A DNA stretch of 64,000 nucleotides from Parus major. Its lineage: Eukaryota; Chordata; Aves; Passeriformes; Paridae. The stretch is from contig NC_031769.1 of assembly GCF_001522545.3 (NCBI RefSeq), positions 70,174,640 to 70,238,639 on the forward strand, in the 5' to 3' direction. How positions within the stretch are numbered: the first letter of the stretch is position 1; each line of letters opens with the position of its first letter. The position numbers and the translations under genes are program-made. The notes beneath the pieces are model-generated. The model made no database searches. It was not told where the DNA came from and saw only the letters and a list, made by a program, of their open reading frames with translations. Below, piece by piece: positions 25,885-37,379 of the stretch.

Positions 25885-26925
25885 ATTTTAGGTGGATAAG
25901 GATTTAGTTGGATGGTTGAATCCTGAGGGCAGTGGTCAACAGCTCAGAATCCTGAAGGACATCAGTGATACTAGTGTCCCTGAGGAGTTTGTACTGGGAT
26001 CAGTTTCATTTATTATCTTAATTAATGCCACAGATGAAGGGATCGTGTGCACTCTCACCAAATTGCAGATATCACCAAGCTGAAGAGTGTGGTTGCCATT
26101 CTTGAAGGGCAGGATGTCATCTAGAGACACCTGGACAAGCTCAAGTGAGCCTATGGGAATACCACTGGATCTACTAAGATCTACTGCACCTGATTTGGAG
26201 CAACCCCCAGTATCAATCTGCGCTGGGGGATTAAAAAATCAAGAGTAGCCCTGTGAGAGGAACTCACAAGTGCTGGTGGATAAGGAGCTGGACATGAGCC
26301 AGTAATGTGCCAAATGTATCCTGGGCTGAATCATAAGAAGCATGGTCAGCCATTTGAGGGACATAATTCTGCCCACCACCCTGGTGACACCCCACCTGGA
26401 GCACTGCATCCAGCTCTGGGCTCCCCAGCACATTAAGGACATGGGCCTGTTGGAATGAGTCTAACAAAGGAACACCAAGATGATTAGCAGGATAGAGCAC
26501 CTCTCCTGTAAGGGAATGCTGAGAGAATTGCAATCATCCAGCCTGGAAAAGAGAAGGCTTTAGGATGACCTTGGCATTGCTTTCCAGTACCTGGAGGGAG
26601 TCTGTGTCAATGATGAAGAGCAACTTTTTACAAGAGCATGTAGGAGGACAAAGGGGACACTAGGACAATGGGGAGATGGTTTTAAGCTAGAAGAGAGTAG
26701 GTTTAAATCAGATACAAGGGAGAAATTCTTTACAGTGAGGGTGGTAACAGGTTGGCCATAAAATATGTGTATGCCCCATCCCTGGAAGCACCCAAGGTCA
26801 GGTAAGATAGGCCCCTGAACAACCTGGTTTGGGGAAAGATGAACCAGCATGTGTCAAGGGAATTGATACTAAATGATCTTTAAGGTCTTTTTGAACCCAA
26901 ACCATTTTATAATTCTATGATTTTA
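25885..26925 (+). mobile_element. CR1 LINE 3' portion with ORF2 C-terminal remnant, plus strand
   Basis: This is the longest uninterrupted CR1 copy in the window, about 1.04 kb. It starts in the reverse transcriptase domain: TTAGTTGGATGGTTGAATCC, then CTGAGGAGTTTGTACTGGGA. The stretch corresponding to the FADD active-site motif lies near 26061-26075 and is damaged by a base loss, so the catalytic aspartates are not readable in frame. It then passes through the C-terminal domain and 3' untranslated region, and ends TTTTGAACCCAAACCATTTT followed by ATAATTCTATGATTTTATAT. Many frameshifts make it non-functional. Confidence 0.88.
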
Positions 26926-29900
26926 TATATGAATAGGTATTTTCATGACTCTCAGTAAGATTAAGGCCATTTTCATCAGGAGAGGCCACTTCTCTAATAA
27001 TTCTTAGTCTAGGTCAAAAGGCACGCTTTTGAGTCCAGTCACCTGTGTGGTTTTTTTCTGACAATAACAAATTTCATAAACAGGAGAAGCACTAATGTGT
27101 GATTGCGGACTGACATGGAAGAAGCTTTTCTTTATCCTACATGTATAATGATATTTTATAGTTTTGACACATTGACTTTGTGACTTTCCTATTGTAAGCA
27201 TTGAAGTAATTCTTGTTGTGCATGAATATATTAGTATGATTTGAATCCTATTGAGCTTTGACCTAAAACACAAGTTATGGAATAATTATCTCAAGCTAAT
27301 GGTGAAATGTGTATATATTTATTTCCATTCTATTCATTTGGAAGGGGTTGCCTTTCTGTTCTATAAACTGTCACATCCAGTTATTAGAAGAGATTATTTT
27401 ATTTGCTTTCCCTAAATCATACATTATTTTGAACACTTCTGTACTTCCCTTTTTTATTGTCCTTTCTCTGACCCTATATAATTTAAAGTAGTTTTCTTTA
27501 AATGCTGCTCTGTTGGGATGTGTATATATATATATATATATATATACACATACATAAATGTATATTGTGCACATTCAGGAGTAGATGAAATGTTGAGATC
27601 TGCATATTACTTACAGAACATTATAAAACCAAGAAAATAACTCTAATTAAAGTCAGAACAATTTTATTTCTCATTAAGATCATTGTCAATTACTTTTATA
27701 AGATGTCATAATTATTCTTAATGTCTCATTTCAGATAAAAATGTTTATGTGAATCTTAGGTTTAAGTGTGTCAAATGGTCATTGCAAACAGAAATATGAA
27801 TCATCATTTCTTTGCCAGATTTCAAGGTCCATTGTTTCTGAGGTAAATTGATTTCAACAATAAAAATTGTGTCTCTTGCTTTCCAATGTTAAATTTACCT
27901 ATCTTCCCTAGGACATTACAAAAATTAAGATCACACAGTACTTTGCAAAAACATCAATTAACTGTAATTGCTTATATCAATGGTCAGAAAATATAAATGA
28001 GAAAAATCTGTGCCTTCTCCATGCTGGGTACCACTGGAGTGTGAAGTGAAGGTTTCCAAGTAAATCTGATGCAGATACACAATTCTTACCCAATTTGAGT
28101 TTTCTTTATAACGCTTTCTTAAGATTACTTAAAATCTAGAATAACATGGGTCTAAAACACAATATACTACTGAGCACTAAATGCAGAATGAAAAACAACC
28201 CTTACCCCAATATGCTCACAGAATAAAGGAGTTCACAATTGAAATGCTTTGATTGAGAAACTGAAATAAAGGTACTGGTGTACTAAGAGAATAAAAAATA
28301 TGTCTCATTCAATCAGATAAAAGGGAAAAAATTTGAGAGAGCATCCACTGGGAAACAAACAAACAAATGAACAAACAAAATAGTACAAAACAATACTTTC
28401 TTGAAGAAATTTTAAATTCAGACATGCATAGACTATACCCACGGTTCTAATTGAGAGCTGTCTGCCTATAGCAGAAAGTAGAGTTCATCTTTAGCAGTTT
28501 AGGCACAGCTCCTAAGTGATTCTTTGTATGTTTTACAAAGCTTACATTATTCCTAGGTTGACAAAAAAATAACAGACAAGATTCTCCCCTACCCTCCTTG
28601 GCTTTTTGCCATTATACCCATTACTGAAAAAAATTGTCCGGTGCTCATTATAAGGATGAGGTCATGTCTCATGAGGTAGTTTTGGGGCTAATTTCCCGAG
28701 TGAATCAGGAATGCATAGCTCACTTAAGACACGTTCCAAAATCCACCAAAATCAGGAGGGCTGTGTATTAAATGTTGGATTGTGCCCTGTATCTTTCACC
28801 AGTTAAAAAGAAAGATTTGGTCTTTCGGCCCCATCATTAAAAGTAGCATAAAATATTTTACCCATTAAGTTATCGAATATAGAGAATATAAGATAATACA
28901 TAAGGACAACAGAAGATACTTGTTAATTTTGTGATAGGGACAACAGTATTAATGTTTTTACTTAATGAGTCCCTCTATACTTGCTAACATTTAAAATAAT
29001 GAAACACATTCATATTAAAGATAAATTAAAAATAAGCCTCTGGGAACTAAACTGTTGAATATATATGAAGACTTGAAAGCCCTATTAAAATATCCAAGCT
29101 CAGCTAATAATATGTTCTTTCCTTTCAGTTTCAGCAAAAGGAAAAGCTTTCTGTCTTACAGATAATACTAAAATAAAGAGATATCAAATATATAAAATTT
29201 TCTGTAACAGTGAATTCAGTAAAACAACATGCTAATAATCAGAAATTTACCTTACATTCATAAAAAAGATGCAAACAACGGTAAATAACAAACTCAAAGA
29301 GGTGGTCTCAAAGAGGTTTATTAAAAAGATTCTCAGGAAAACTTGCAAGATGATTATTTGAACTGAGAACCTGAGAACTGAAGCTCAAATGTAAGGAAAT
29401 ATTTGTATTCCAGTTCTGATGTTTTTTATCTATGTTTGCACTGACAAAGATAAAGTTCTTAGTGGAAAAACATGGCTGGTTTGTTGAGCCTGTGTATTTT
29501 CTATTTTCAAATGTCTCATCTACAAGACAGCAAATAAACAATACATGACACCTACCTTCAGTGTAGATGTGAGACCAGCATTTTATAACAAGAGCAAATT
29601 TAGCTGAAATCTCTGTCAAACACTTTGGACAAGACTAAAGCTGGCTGAAAGTTGCAAAAATATTTTTAAGGCAAAAGAAAAGAAACTCAAAGGTTCACTT
29701 CAATTAGATAAAAGTCATAACTTGTTTGTTTTTTTCCCAAATTTTAAATATCATAGAAAAAAGCTTAATTTAAAACACAGCAAATATTATATTGATAATA
29801 TTCATGTTTGTATGTAGGTTCATTCATATACATATATCCATTAATATTTATGCATGATTCTGTAGAAATTTATCTTTCTTTATTTATTCACATCCAATAT

Positions 29901-30055
29901 ATGATAGTGAAATATGATACCTTTGTATAAATGAGTATAAAAAATTGTGTTTTCAGTGCCAGATCATGGATCACCACCTTGATGTAACATTTGGCACACT
30001 GGACCAGCTGAAATGCACAAGACAACACAATTAAATTCTTCTTTCAGGAAGAAGG
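26926..30055. other. AT-rich non-coding DNA, no gene recognised
   Basis: No gene recognised. Holds a (TA)n run at 27523-27546, an AAAC-type repeat near 28352-28380, and a small tandem duplication CTCAAAGAGGT near 29293-29313. The 103-codon minus frame at 29308-29619 has no recognisable domain. Confidence 0.55.
27523..27546. repeat. (TA)n microsatellite
   Basis: Twelve TA units, flanked by GTG on the left and CACATACATA on the right. Confidence 0.9.
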
Positions 30056-30830
30056 ATCTGTCATGTGAAGATGGGATGTTCTCGACCCTTAGTGTTTAAT
30101 TGGTCTGCCAGTGACCCAGGAAAGGAGAGGCTCGTACCTGACCAGTCTGTCAGTGCTGCTTCAAGGGAACCCTTCACTGAGCACTGCTGCTGGACACACA
30201 GAGTGATGGAGGGCACTTTGACTGGCTTATTCAGGGACACACACCAACAGCACAAGAGAGGTCCCTCAGCAGGGCTTCCCACTTTATGGCACATTCAGCA
30301 GGTCTTACACTTTATTCAAGAATGTTACCCACAGCCAGCGACTGCCAGCACCCCATGAAGGACTCACCAACACTTTACAGCATAACACGCTTTATTAATA
30401 TAATTTTGTGACAGGTCTTTGAGGATTGCCAGTTGTTGTAGTGCATCTAACAGCCAGTGACAGTATCTGACTACAAAAACATGTTCAAATCACTGTCTCA
30501 AATCCCCAACAAAAGTATCCAGCGTGCACAGTGTATAGTTCTTACCCAACAGGCATCCCTATGAGGGAGAAAGAAGGTTCAGCCTGTTGATTGATCCCAG
30601 CAATTATGATGGTATCTTCTCTAACTTTCCCTCCATTCATGACCTATTTTTACACTGTTTCTTAAGGCTTAGGTGGAGCATGGGTGACTCTAGTCCTGTT
30701 TCCCATTGTTACTGATTGGTGCAAAATTCACTTTGCTTTTAAAGATACTGTTAAAAAAACCATGCATGTGCCCAGTGAGGGAAGGTTGTACCTTGGAGTT
30801 GGGCAACTCTGGGATGGATATGTGCGTTAA
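30056..30830 (-). mobile_element. Possible degraded LTR or other retroelement, minus orientation
   Basis: The block has more GC than its flanks, and two AATAAA poly(A) motifs on the minus strand (complement of TTTATT at about 30310 and 30391). CATAACACGCTTTATTAATA and the CACCAACAGCACAAG segment look retroelement-like to me, but I cannot name a family. No clear ends or target duplication were found. The open frames of 77-97 codons here are not called as genes. It could equally be unique sequence. Confidence 0.3.
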
Positions 30831-31796
30831 TCTTAAAATTAGGTTATAATGAACCAAGTTAATCTAAGGAGAAAGATTTCATCACAGCTTTTGGCTCAGC
30901 AGCAGGACATCTTCTCCCTCCAGTGGTTGACAGGTGCTCCGTGGTTTCTCAGTTGCAAAGTACCACTGAGTTCCCCTCCCTGAAAGAATTTCCACAGAGT
31001 CTGGACACGACACAATGTCTCCACTCTGCTCCACCCTCTATTCTGTCCCACTTAGCAGGTGCTTACAGTTGGGGAATCATCATGGAGCATACCAACTGTA
31101 TGGGAGTAGCAGCTTCATTTTATCCTATAATTTCTGTGCTGTTACAACTTCTGTTAGAACCTGAATATAACTTCTTAGTTTCGTCTGATTTTACCCCCAG
31201 ACAACTTTCCACAAGGAGCACAAGGATCCAATCTTGCTTTGGGTCAAAATCCCTAGTCTACATGGAGAATTAAAGCTCTTCTCTTTCTGTGATTCTGTTT
31301 TGCATTTGCACTCAAGGCAGAATTATGAGAAAATGACAGAGTCCTTCAAAGGTTCTGGCTTGCTTTTTTGGTTTCTATCCTTTGGCACTCTTTCTTAAAA
31401 AACCTAACACTGAATACACTCTCTTCTTAATAAAGAGATGAAAGGCTTTTTTGGTGGTTTAAAAACAAAAATAAAATCAATTCTATACAGAAGTAACAAG
31501 TAAAAAGTCTTGAACTCCAGAGTTTTTACTCCATCATTCTGCTGAAAATATTTACATATGAACTTTTGCAATGGACAGTGGCATTTGGGTGAAGACCATT
31601 ATTGACTTCTGGTCTATAAACCACTGTGTTTGATTTAATAATAGACCTAGAGAATCTCAACTGCAAAGTCCTGTGAGATCTTCTAGACTGTCACATTGTG
31701 AACAAAAACCTGACTGCATACTTTCAATTTATAGTCAATCTAAACCTCAGGTGCTGTCAAATTGTGCTCAGCACAACCGAAATTGTGAAAGAAGAT
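30831..31796. other. Non-coding DNA, no gene recognised
   Basis: The 116-codon frame at 30923-31273 has no recognisable domain and no supporting context. No transposon was recognised. Confidence 0.5.
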
Positions 31797-33775
31797 TAAG
31801 TCTCAAAGTCACGGAAGGATTGGGGTTAGAAAGAACTTCTGTAGATCATCTAGTCCAATCCCCCCACTGAAGCGGATTGGCATAGATCAGGTTGCACAGT
31901 TTCACATCTGGGCAGGTTTTGAATATCTCTGGAGAAGAAGACACCTCAACCTATCTAGAAACCTGTTTCAGTGCTCCATCACCTTCAGAGTAAATAAGTT
32001 TTTCCTCATATTCAACTGAAACTTCCCCTATTTCAATTTGTGCTTGTTGCCTCTTATCCTGTTAATGAGCATCTGTCCCCATTCTCTTGCCACCTGACCT
32101 GAAGATATTTGCATGTATTGGTCAGGTCTCCACTCCATCTTCTCCAGACTAAACAGGCTGAGCTCCCTCAGCTTTTCCAGCAGGTTGGCCCCCAGCCTGT
32201 CCTGGTCCAGGCCCCTTTGTTTCATTTCATTAGGTTCCTCTCTCCACCAGCTCTCTGGCCTGCCCAGGTCACACAGGATGTCAGCACAGCCTGCTGGTAT
32301 GTCAGACACTCTTTCCAGATTTTGTTATCAGCAGAGTTGCTGAGTCTTTGTCCCTGCATCCAGGTCACTGATAAATAAGACAAACAAGATAACACAGTGC
32401 TGTCTCCTGGGCAGCAGTGCTAACAAAGGGTTCCAACTAGGCCCTGTGCTCACAGCCCTCTGAGCTCTGCCATTGAGCTAGTTCTCAATCCACCTCACTA
32501 TTCACTCAACCAGCCCAAACTTCCTTAGGTTACCCCTGAGGATGTGATGGCAGACAATGTCAAAAGGCTTGCTGAAGTCCTGTTGTAGTTGATAGCTTGA
32601 AATGTATCTTTTCCCCTCTTCTAGTTTTCTAGTTGTGATTCCACCACCCCTTCCCCCACCTTGCCCGCTTCTTTTTCTCTTACTGTTTACCTGGAGTCAA
32701 GTTACCATGGTTAATGAAGTTTTTTTCTCCTCAGCTCCATGGCAAGAAGCCGGATGGAGTAAAGAGAGGACCCTGCTGGCATTTCCAGCTGTTTGAAATT
32801 TCTTTAGCCCAGGAAAGCACGGGGTTGAGAGAAGAGAGACCCTTCTTTCCAACACGGAAGTTTGTAACTCTGTTTTTCCTGTCCCAGAATGCCTCTGAGC
32901 TATGGAAGCTGGGAGGGTTTGCTTACCTTCCCTTCCCTTTCTTTCCCCCCTGCATTGCCAGGAAACCAAGCCCCCCCTCTCTCCCCCTCTGCCCCTCTGT
33001 GGAGAATACTCCTACATCTTTGTGGGCATTTGAAGAAGTTGGTGTCTGTTATCTCTTATCTTGGTGTGTGTAACCTTGATTTGTAGAAAGTTTGTAAGAT
33101 GTTCTAACTGAGAAAAATAATTGGTTCTCTCTCTGATGTTCCCTCCCTCCGAGAAACCCTGTTAAAAGAGACCCTCAGACCCCAAATCCTTTGTCTCTCA
33201 TTCTTTGGATTCCCCTTCACAGAAATAAACTGTGGAATGCAAACCAGAGAAAGAGTCCCCCCCTGATTTCTTTACTCGCTCTATAGACTTGGATTCTTGA
33301 AGAAAATCAGTGAACTCCACAAACATATGCTGGCTCGAAACTCGAGTGAGGAGAAACCTCATCACTGAGCTAAGCTGGGCCACTCTGGGGGTTTGAGTCA
33401 AAGTCCAAATATACCACATCCACTGTTCTTCCCTCATCTAGCCAGTCATTCCTTCACAGAAGGTCATCAGATTGGTCAAGCAGGATGTTCCTTTAGAAAA
33501 TCTATGTTGACTGCTCCCGATAATCTTCCATGTGCTTAGAATTGATACCTAGCATGAGGTGTTTCATTACCTTTCCTAGGATGGTGATGATGCTGACTGG
33601 TCTGTAGTTCCTTGGGTCCTCCTTCTTACCTTTTTGAAGACTAGAGTGACTGACAATGGCTTTCCTTCAGTCTTCAGGTACCTCTCCTGTTCTCTATGAC
33701 CTTTCCAAGATGATGAAGAGTGGCGTAGCAATATTATCAGTTAAAATATTATCACTGCCCTTCTTCAAAAAAATC
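31797..33775 (-). mobile_element. CR1 LINE, minus strand, split by an LTR insertion
   Basis: The 3' end side is at 31797 (AGTCACGGAAGGATTGGGGT, TAGTCCAATCCCCCCACTGA). The element continues through GGCAGGTTTTGAATATCTCT, GCTCCCTCAGCTTTTCCAGC, and CACCTCACTATTCACTCAAC up to 32580, all in antisense CR1 order. After the LTR it resumes at 33407 with ACATCCACTGTTCTTCCCTC, then GGTTGG-type TCAGATTGGTCAAGCAGGAT and CTGGTCTGTAGTTCCTTGGG. The two parts total about 1.15 kb and fit together with no loss once the LTR and one copy of AAGTCC are removed. The 93-codon minus frame at 32028-32309 belongs to this element. Confidence 0.9.
32581..33400 (+). mobile_element. 820-bp solo LTR inserted in a CR1, plus orientation
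   Basis: The element starts TGTTGTAG and ends GAGTCA, so it has TG...CA ends. It is flanked by an exact 6-bp duplication AAGTCC at 32575-32580 and 33401-33406, of which one copy belongs to the interrupted CR1. An AATAAA poly(A) signal at 33224-33229 fixes the orientation; TTAAAAG at about 33162 is a possible TATA box. Six-base duplications are usual for class II (ERVK/alpharetrovirus-like) integrases, which is inference. Upstream U3 is C/T-rich (about 32640-32700 and 32930-33000). Open frames at 32697-33086 lie wholly inside it and are not host genes. The missing internal region and second LTR indicate LTR-LTR recombination. Confidence 0.85.
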
Positions 33776-33779
33776 AGGC

Positions 33780-34712
33780 TCATGTAATCTGTAGATGAAA
33801 TAAAATTAATGGATGAGACTACCCCACAATATTGAATTATACTGTTGACAATCCTGACACAAATGTGACTCCTTAGAATAAAAGTACTAATATAGCATAG
33901 TTCTAATGTTTAAAAAAAAAAAAAATTCTACAAAGAAAATCTTGTGGAAAATTTGGAAAAACCTGGACAGACTGGAGAGCTGGGGCTGTGCAAACCTCAT
34001 GATGTTAAGCAAAACAAGGTCCTACACCTGGGTCGGGAGCAGCCCTGAGAAGGATGTGGGAGTGATGGCTGATGAAAAACTTAACATGAGCCAGCAGTGT
34101 GCGCTTACAGCCCAGAAAGCCAATGGAACCCTGAGCTGCACCCAAAGCAGGTCAAAGGAGGTGATTTTCTTCCTCTAACTTGTTCTTCTGAGACCCCACC
34201 TGGAATGCTGCATCCAGCTCTGGGGTCCCCAGTGTAAAAGTACATAGAATTATTGGAGCAAGTCAAGAGAAGTGCCACAAAATTTGTAAGAGGACTGGAG
34301 TACCTCCCTTATGAAAATAAGCAAAATTGTGGCCATTCAGCTTGGACAAGAGAAGGTTGTGTGGAGACCCCCCAAAGAAGACCTACAATGAAGCTGGAGA
34401 GGGACTCTGTCAGGAACAGTAGTAATAAGAAAAGGGGTGATGGGTAAAAACTGAAAGAGAAATTTAGGATAAATATTAGAAATAAATTCTTGTCTGTGAG
34501 GGTGGTGAGACACTGGAACAGGTTCAGACTGGAACAGGTTGCCCAGGAGCTTGTGGATGCCCCAACCCTGGCAGTGTTAAAAGCCAGGTTGGATAAGTCC
34601 TTGAGCAACCTGGTCTGGTGGGGGGTGTCCCTGCCCATGGCAAGAGGGGTTGGGAATTGATGATCTTTAAGGTCCCATCCAATCCTCATTTTCCTATGAT
34701 TCTGTAATTAAA
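33780..34712 (+). mobile_element. CR1 LINE 3' portion, plus strand
   Basis: The copy begins around ATCTGTAGATGAAATAAAAT, which aligns with the CR1 reverse transcriptase active-site region but is decayed. It becomes clear at GGACAGACTGGAGAGCTGGG, continues with GGTCCTACACCTGGGTCGGG and AACCTGGTCTGGTGGGGGG, and ends AAGGTCCCATCCAATCCTCA followed by TTTTCCTATGATTCTGTAAT. It directly abuts the minus-strand CR1 that ends near 33775. The 90-codon frame at 33906-34178 is an in-frame scrap of CR1 ORF2. Confidence 0.88.
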
Positions 34713-35834
34713 TTGATTCATTATTATGAATTATTTATGATGTAATAATGGATTATGTTTATGAAAAGGTTACAAAACATTGTTCTGCTATTACTGCAAA
34801 TGCCAGGATAGCAAGCAGATTTTATTAAAAGTACAGAAAATAAAAGCAAATTTTGATTTTTTTTAATATCATGGTTTATATCTGTTTAAAAACAGATGCA
34901 ATGAGAACTGGATTTTATCTGATAGCTTTGTCAATTATCTGGAATCTTAAAGAGATCCTGGAACTGAAATTAATTTAATATACATAAAGGTTTGTCTAAA
35001 TTTTATGGGAAAAAATGTGAATTTTGCTATTTCCAGGAGAGGCTGCCTTGAGAAAAAAATATTGATGATCACCTAATATAAATAACTCCAAAGTAGAAAA
35101 GACAAGGGATTGCTCTTGCTTTGCACTTTCACCACTACACATCCCCCTCGTATCGCCAGCACCCAATGAAGCTGATAGATGCATTTTCTTTAGCTTAATA
35201 ACATGCTTGTTAAGAGAAGTTAATGGTTCTCTTTTGAACTGGAATACACATGCCAGGGTGATCTATTTGTGCAGTAATGTTCACATTACAATGACACTTG
35301 AAATTCTCCATGATACATGAGTAACATTTAAACTTCTGCTGTGAAATTAGAAGATTCCCAATACCACCCTTAATATCCAGAATGCATTCCAAATAAAGTC
35401 TGCTTCACTATGTCTGCCTAAAAATAATAGAAAGATGATGCCTTTTATTTAGAAAAACTTTTCATGTGAATCTATCTAAGTTCAATAAATTTCAAGGAGT
35501 CTGAGGTCAGAAACATCAGTAACAACACCAAAAATGCTTAAATTATTTAATAGCAACAGTCGTATCCAGAAGCAATCTTCTGTAGTCTTCAGTCACAATG
35601 TTAAAAGTAGCATTAGAAATTACTCTCCAAGCTTGAAAAGGAAATTGTTATGTTTTTTCTGTGGAGAAACTAAAGAACAGTTTATGCTGCTATATGTTAT
35701 TGTTTATGATAAATTCAAAGAGTAATAGTCTCCAGCTTTGATAGGAATCAGCTGGTGCCCAAAAGGTAACAATTTTTTTTTATTTATAAAACATCACCTT
35801 CTGAGTGTACCTTCTAATACCAATAAATATATAT
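34713..35834. other. AT-rich non-coding DNA, no gene recognised
   Basis: Unassigned sequence between a CR1 and the endogenous retrovirus. No gene or repeat recognised. Confidence 0.55.
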
Positions 35835-35994
35835 TTTCCTGTAGAAGCAGGGCCTGGCGGCTCGGAAGATATCGGGATGTAACGGAAAGATAGTAACGCC
35901 CCTCCTCTTTAATGACCCCTTAATGACCCCTGCAATTAGCCAATAGCACCTAGCTCTGATGAAAGCAGATGGGAGTAACACAGTGACCCTAGGT

Positions 35995-36000
35995 TATAAA
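35995..36000 (+). promoter_or_regulatory. TATA box of the 5' LTR
   Basis: GGTTATAAAATG sits about 55 bases downstream of a GCCAAT box. The 3' LTR keeps the equivalent TATAAAG at about 38184. Transcription would be expected to start about 25-30 bases downstream. Confidence 0.75.
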
Positions 36001-36017
36001 ATGTTAAATTCTCCAGC

Positions 36018-36023
36018 AATAAA
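36018..36023 (+). terminator. LTR poly(A) signal AATAAA
   Basis: CCAGCAATAAATGCC lies 18 bases after the TATA box in the 5' LTR and is preserved as CAATAAACGCC in the 3' LTR. In the 3' LTR it would end retroviral transcripts. Confidence 0.75.
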
Positions 36024-36140
36024 TGCCATTTTGCCATCCATCACATTGATGTCTTGTGTGTGGAATGGACCAAGTGGCCTGGGCATGGCTACCGTGCTGT
36101 TCCTGAACCAGGGTGTTTGCCTTGCTTAAAAGACAATATT

Positions 36141-36159
36141 TGGTACCAAAAACCCGGGA
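36141..36159 (+). promoter_or_regulatory. Primer binding site, tRNA-Phe-like
   Basis: TGGTACCAAAAACCCGGGA starts two bases after the 5' LTR, where reverse transcription is primed. It starts TGG, the complement of the tRNA CCA end, and contains CCCGGGA, which matches the complement of the T arm of vertebrate tRNA-Phe. Relative to tRNA-Phe it has one extra A and two G-to-A type changes, so the match is imperfect. The tRNA identity rests on recall of the tRNA sequence. Confidence 0.6.
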
Positions 36160-36281
36160 AGCCAAATTCGAAAAGAGGGATTCAAACCCAGAAAGCGAGG
36201 ATTGCCTGGAAAAACGGGAGCAGCGGTCAGGACAGCTGGACTAGTCCTGGCGAGGGAGACGTCCCTGCGACCAGAAGGAAG

Positions 36282-37370
36282 ATGGAAGCGCTGATAAAGG
36301 TCAGATTGCAATTAGATTGTGAACCTAATTCTTTTAGTCTTGCTATTGCAAGGCTTTTGTATATAAAATCATATAGCTTTTGTATATAAATCAGATAGCA
36401 AAGATTATCCACCCTAAGGTGTGGGACAGATGTACTAAAACCCTTGCCGAAGAGATCTGGAGGGCGGCAAGAAACTGTCTGTTGGCCACCCCGAAATCTG
36501 GGGTCAGAGCGGCCACTCAGATTTTACAGCTCGCAGACAAGAGCGGCTTGGCTGAGCCAAAAGGGGCCCAAGAGGGTGACATGTCCCCTCAATCCCTGAA
36601 TCCTAATCTGCTCTCAGAGAGACAACAGAGAGCAGAAGATTTTTGGAGAAAGTTAACAGAAAAAGCCAGGGGTGCTGTGGGAAAAGCCCATGGGGAACCA
36701 CTGCCCCAAGATGTACCCCAAAATGGTGCTGAGCAAAAAGACATAGAGCAGGAAAGGAATGTGCTTAGTGAGAACAAAGAACAAGCGCTGGCATTAATGG
36801 GTGAACATAGTCAGGGGGATGAGAAAGATAAGGAATGTGAGGAAGAAAGAGAAACTGAAGTGAAAGAGATAAGATGCAAGGGAGGTGTAGAGGGAGAGGG
36901 AAAGGAATGTAAGAGAGAGTGAAAGGTCAAGTGAAAGGTGGAGTGAAGGGCGGAGTGGAGGGTGGACCGAAAGGTGGGGAGAGCCAGGAGGGAGGGAACA
37001 GCCTGCCCACAGGGGTGGCAGGCAGGGCCAGAGCCCAATAAAAAGGCACGGGAAACAGGAAATGGCCAGCCAGTTGAGTTCTGACTCCGAGCGAGACACT
37101 AGGGAAGAAGAACGGTTGGAGATTGAGTCCTTAGAGGAGGAAACAATAAAGATAAACAAGAACATCCCCCTCCACATTGAAAAAGAACTGAGAGAGGATA
37201 CTGCTCTCACAGACTGGAGACAGATAAAAACTGCATATGCCAGCTGGGTCCCTCCAGCTGCGCTAGCGTTCCCAGTCCGGGTGTCAGAGGGGAGACAGAG
37301 GATCCACTTACCAATAAATCCTAAACTGCAAGGCTCCAGCCTGCAACAGCTGATAAGCACAGACGAGACA
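36282..37370 (+). pseudogene. Decayed gag region of the endogenous retrovirus
   Basis: The probable gag start is ATG at 36282, about 120 bases after the primer site. The frame is lost at about 36380 by a near-perfect 23-base tandem duplication (36353-36375 and 36376-36397), continues in another frame at 36380-36922, and in a third frame at 36922-37038 encodes a KGGV tetrapeptide repeat. A further open frame from 37062 holds a stretch about residues 65-98 of that frame, including AFPVRV and PINPKL, that reads like the N-terminal side of a retroviral capsid. The middle part is highly charged, with Glu/Lys-rich stretches. Capsid assignment is by resemblance only. No zinc knuckle is visible; gag is truncated on its 3' side. 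The minus-strand frame at 36794-37360 is an antisense artefact. Confidence 0.65.
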
Positions 37371-37379
37371 ATGATTACC

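Larger units (their letters stand above)
35840..36138 (+). repeat. 5' LTR of the endogenous retrovirus
   Basis: TGTAGAAGCAGGGCCTGGCG opens the LTR. It contains GCCAAT at about 35938, TATAAA at 35995-36000 and AATAAA at 36018-36023. The end is set at CAATA by alignment with the CAACA end of the 3' copy; the final CA has mutated. The short TATA-to-poly(A) spacing implies a very short R region. Confidence 0.92.

Noticed and set aside
36794..37360. 188-codon minus frame rich in Ser, Leu and Phe
   Set aside because: It is antisense to gag-like sequence and its composition follows from the purine-rich sense strand.
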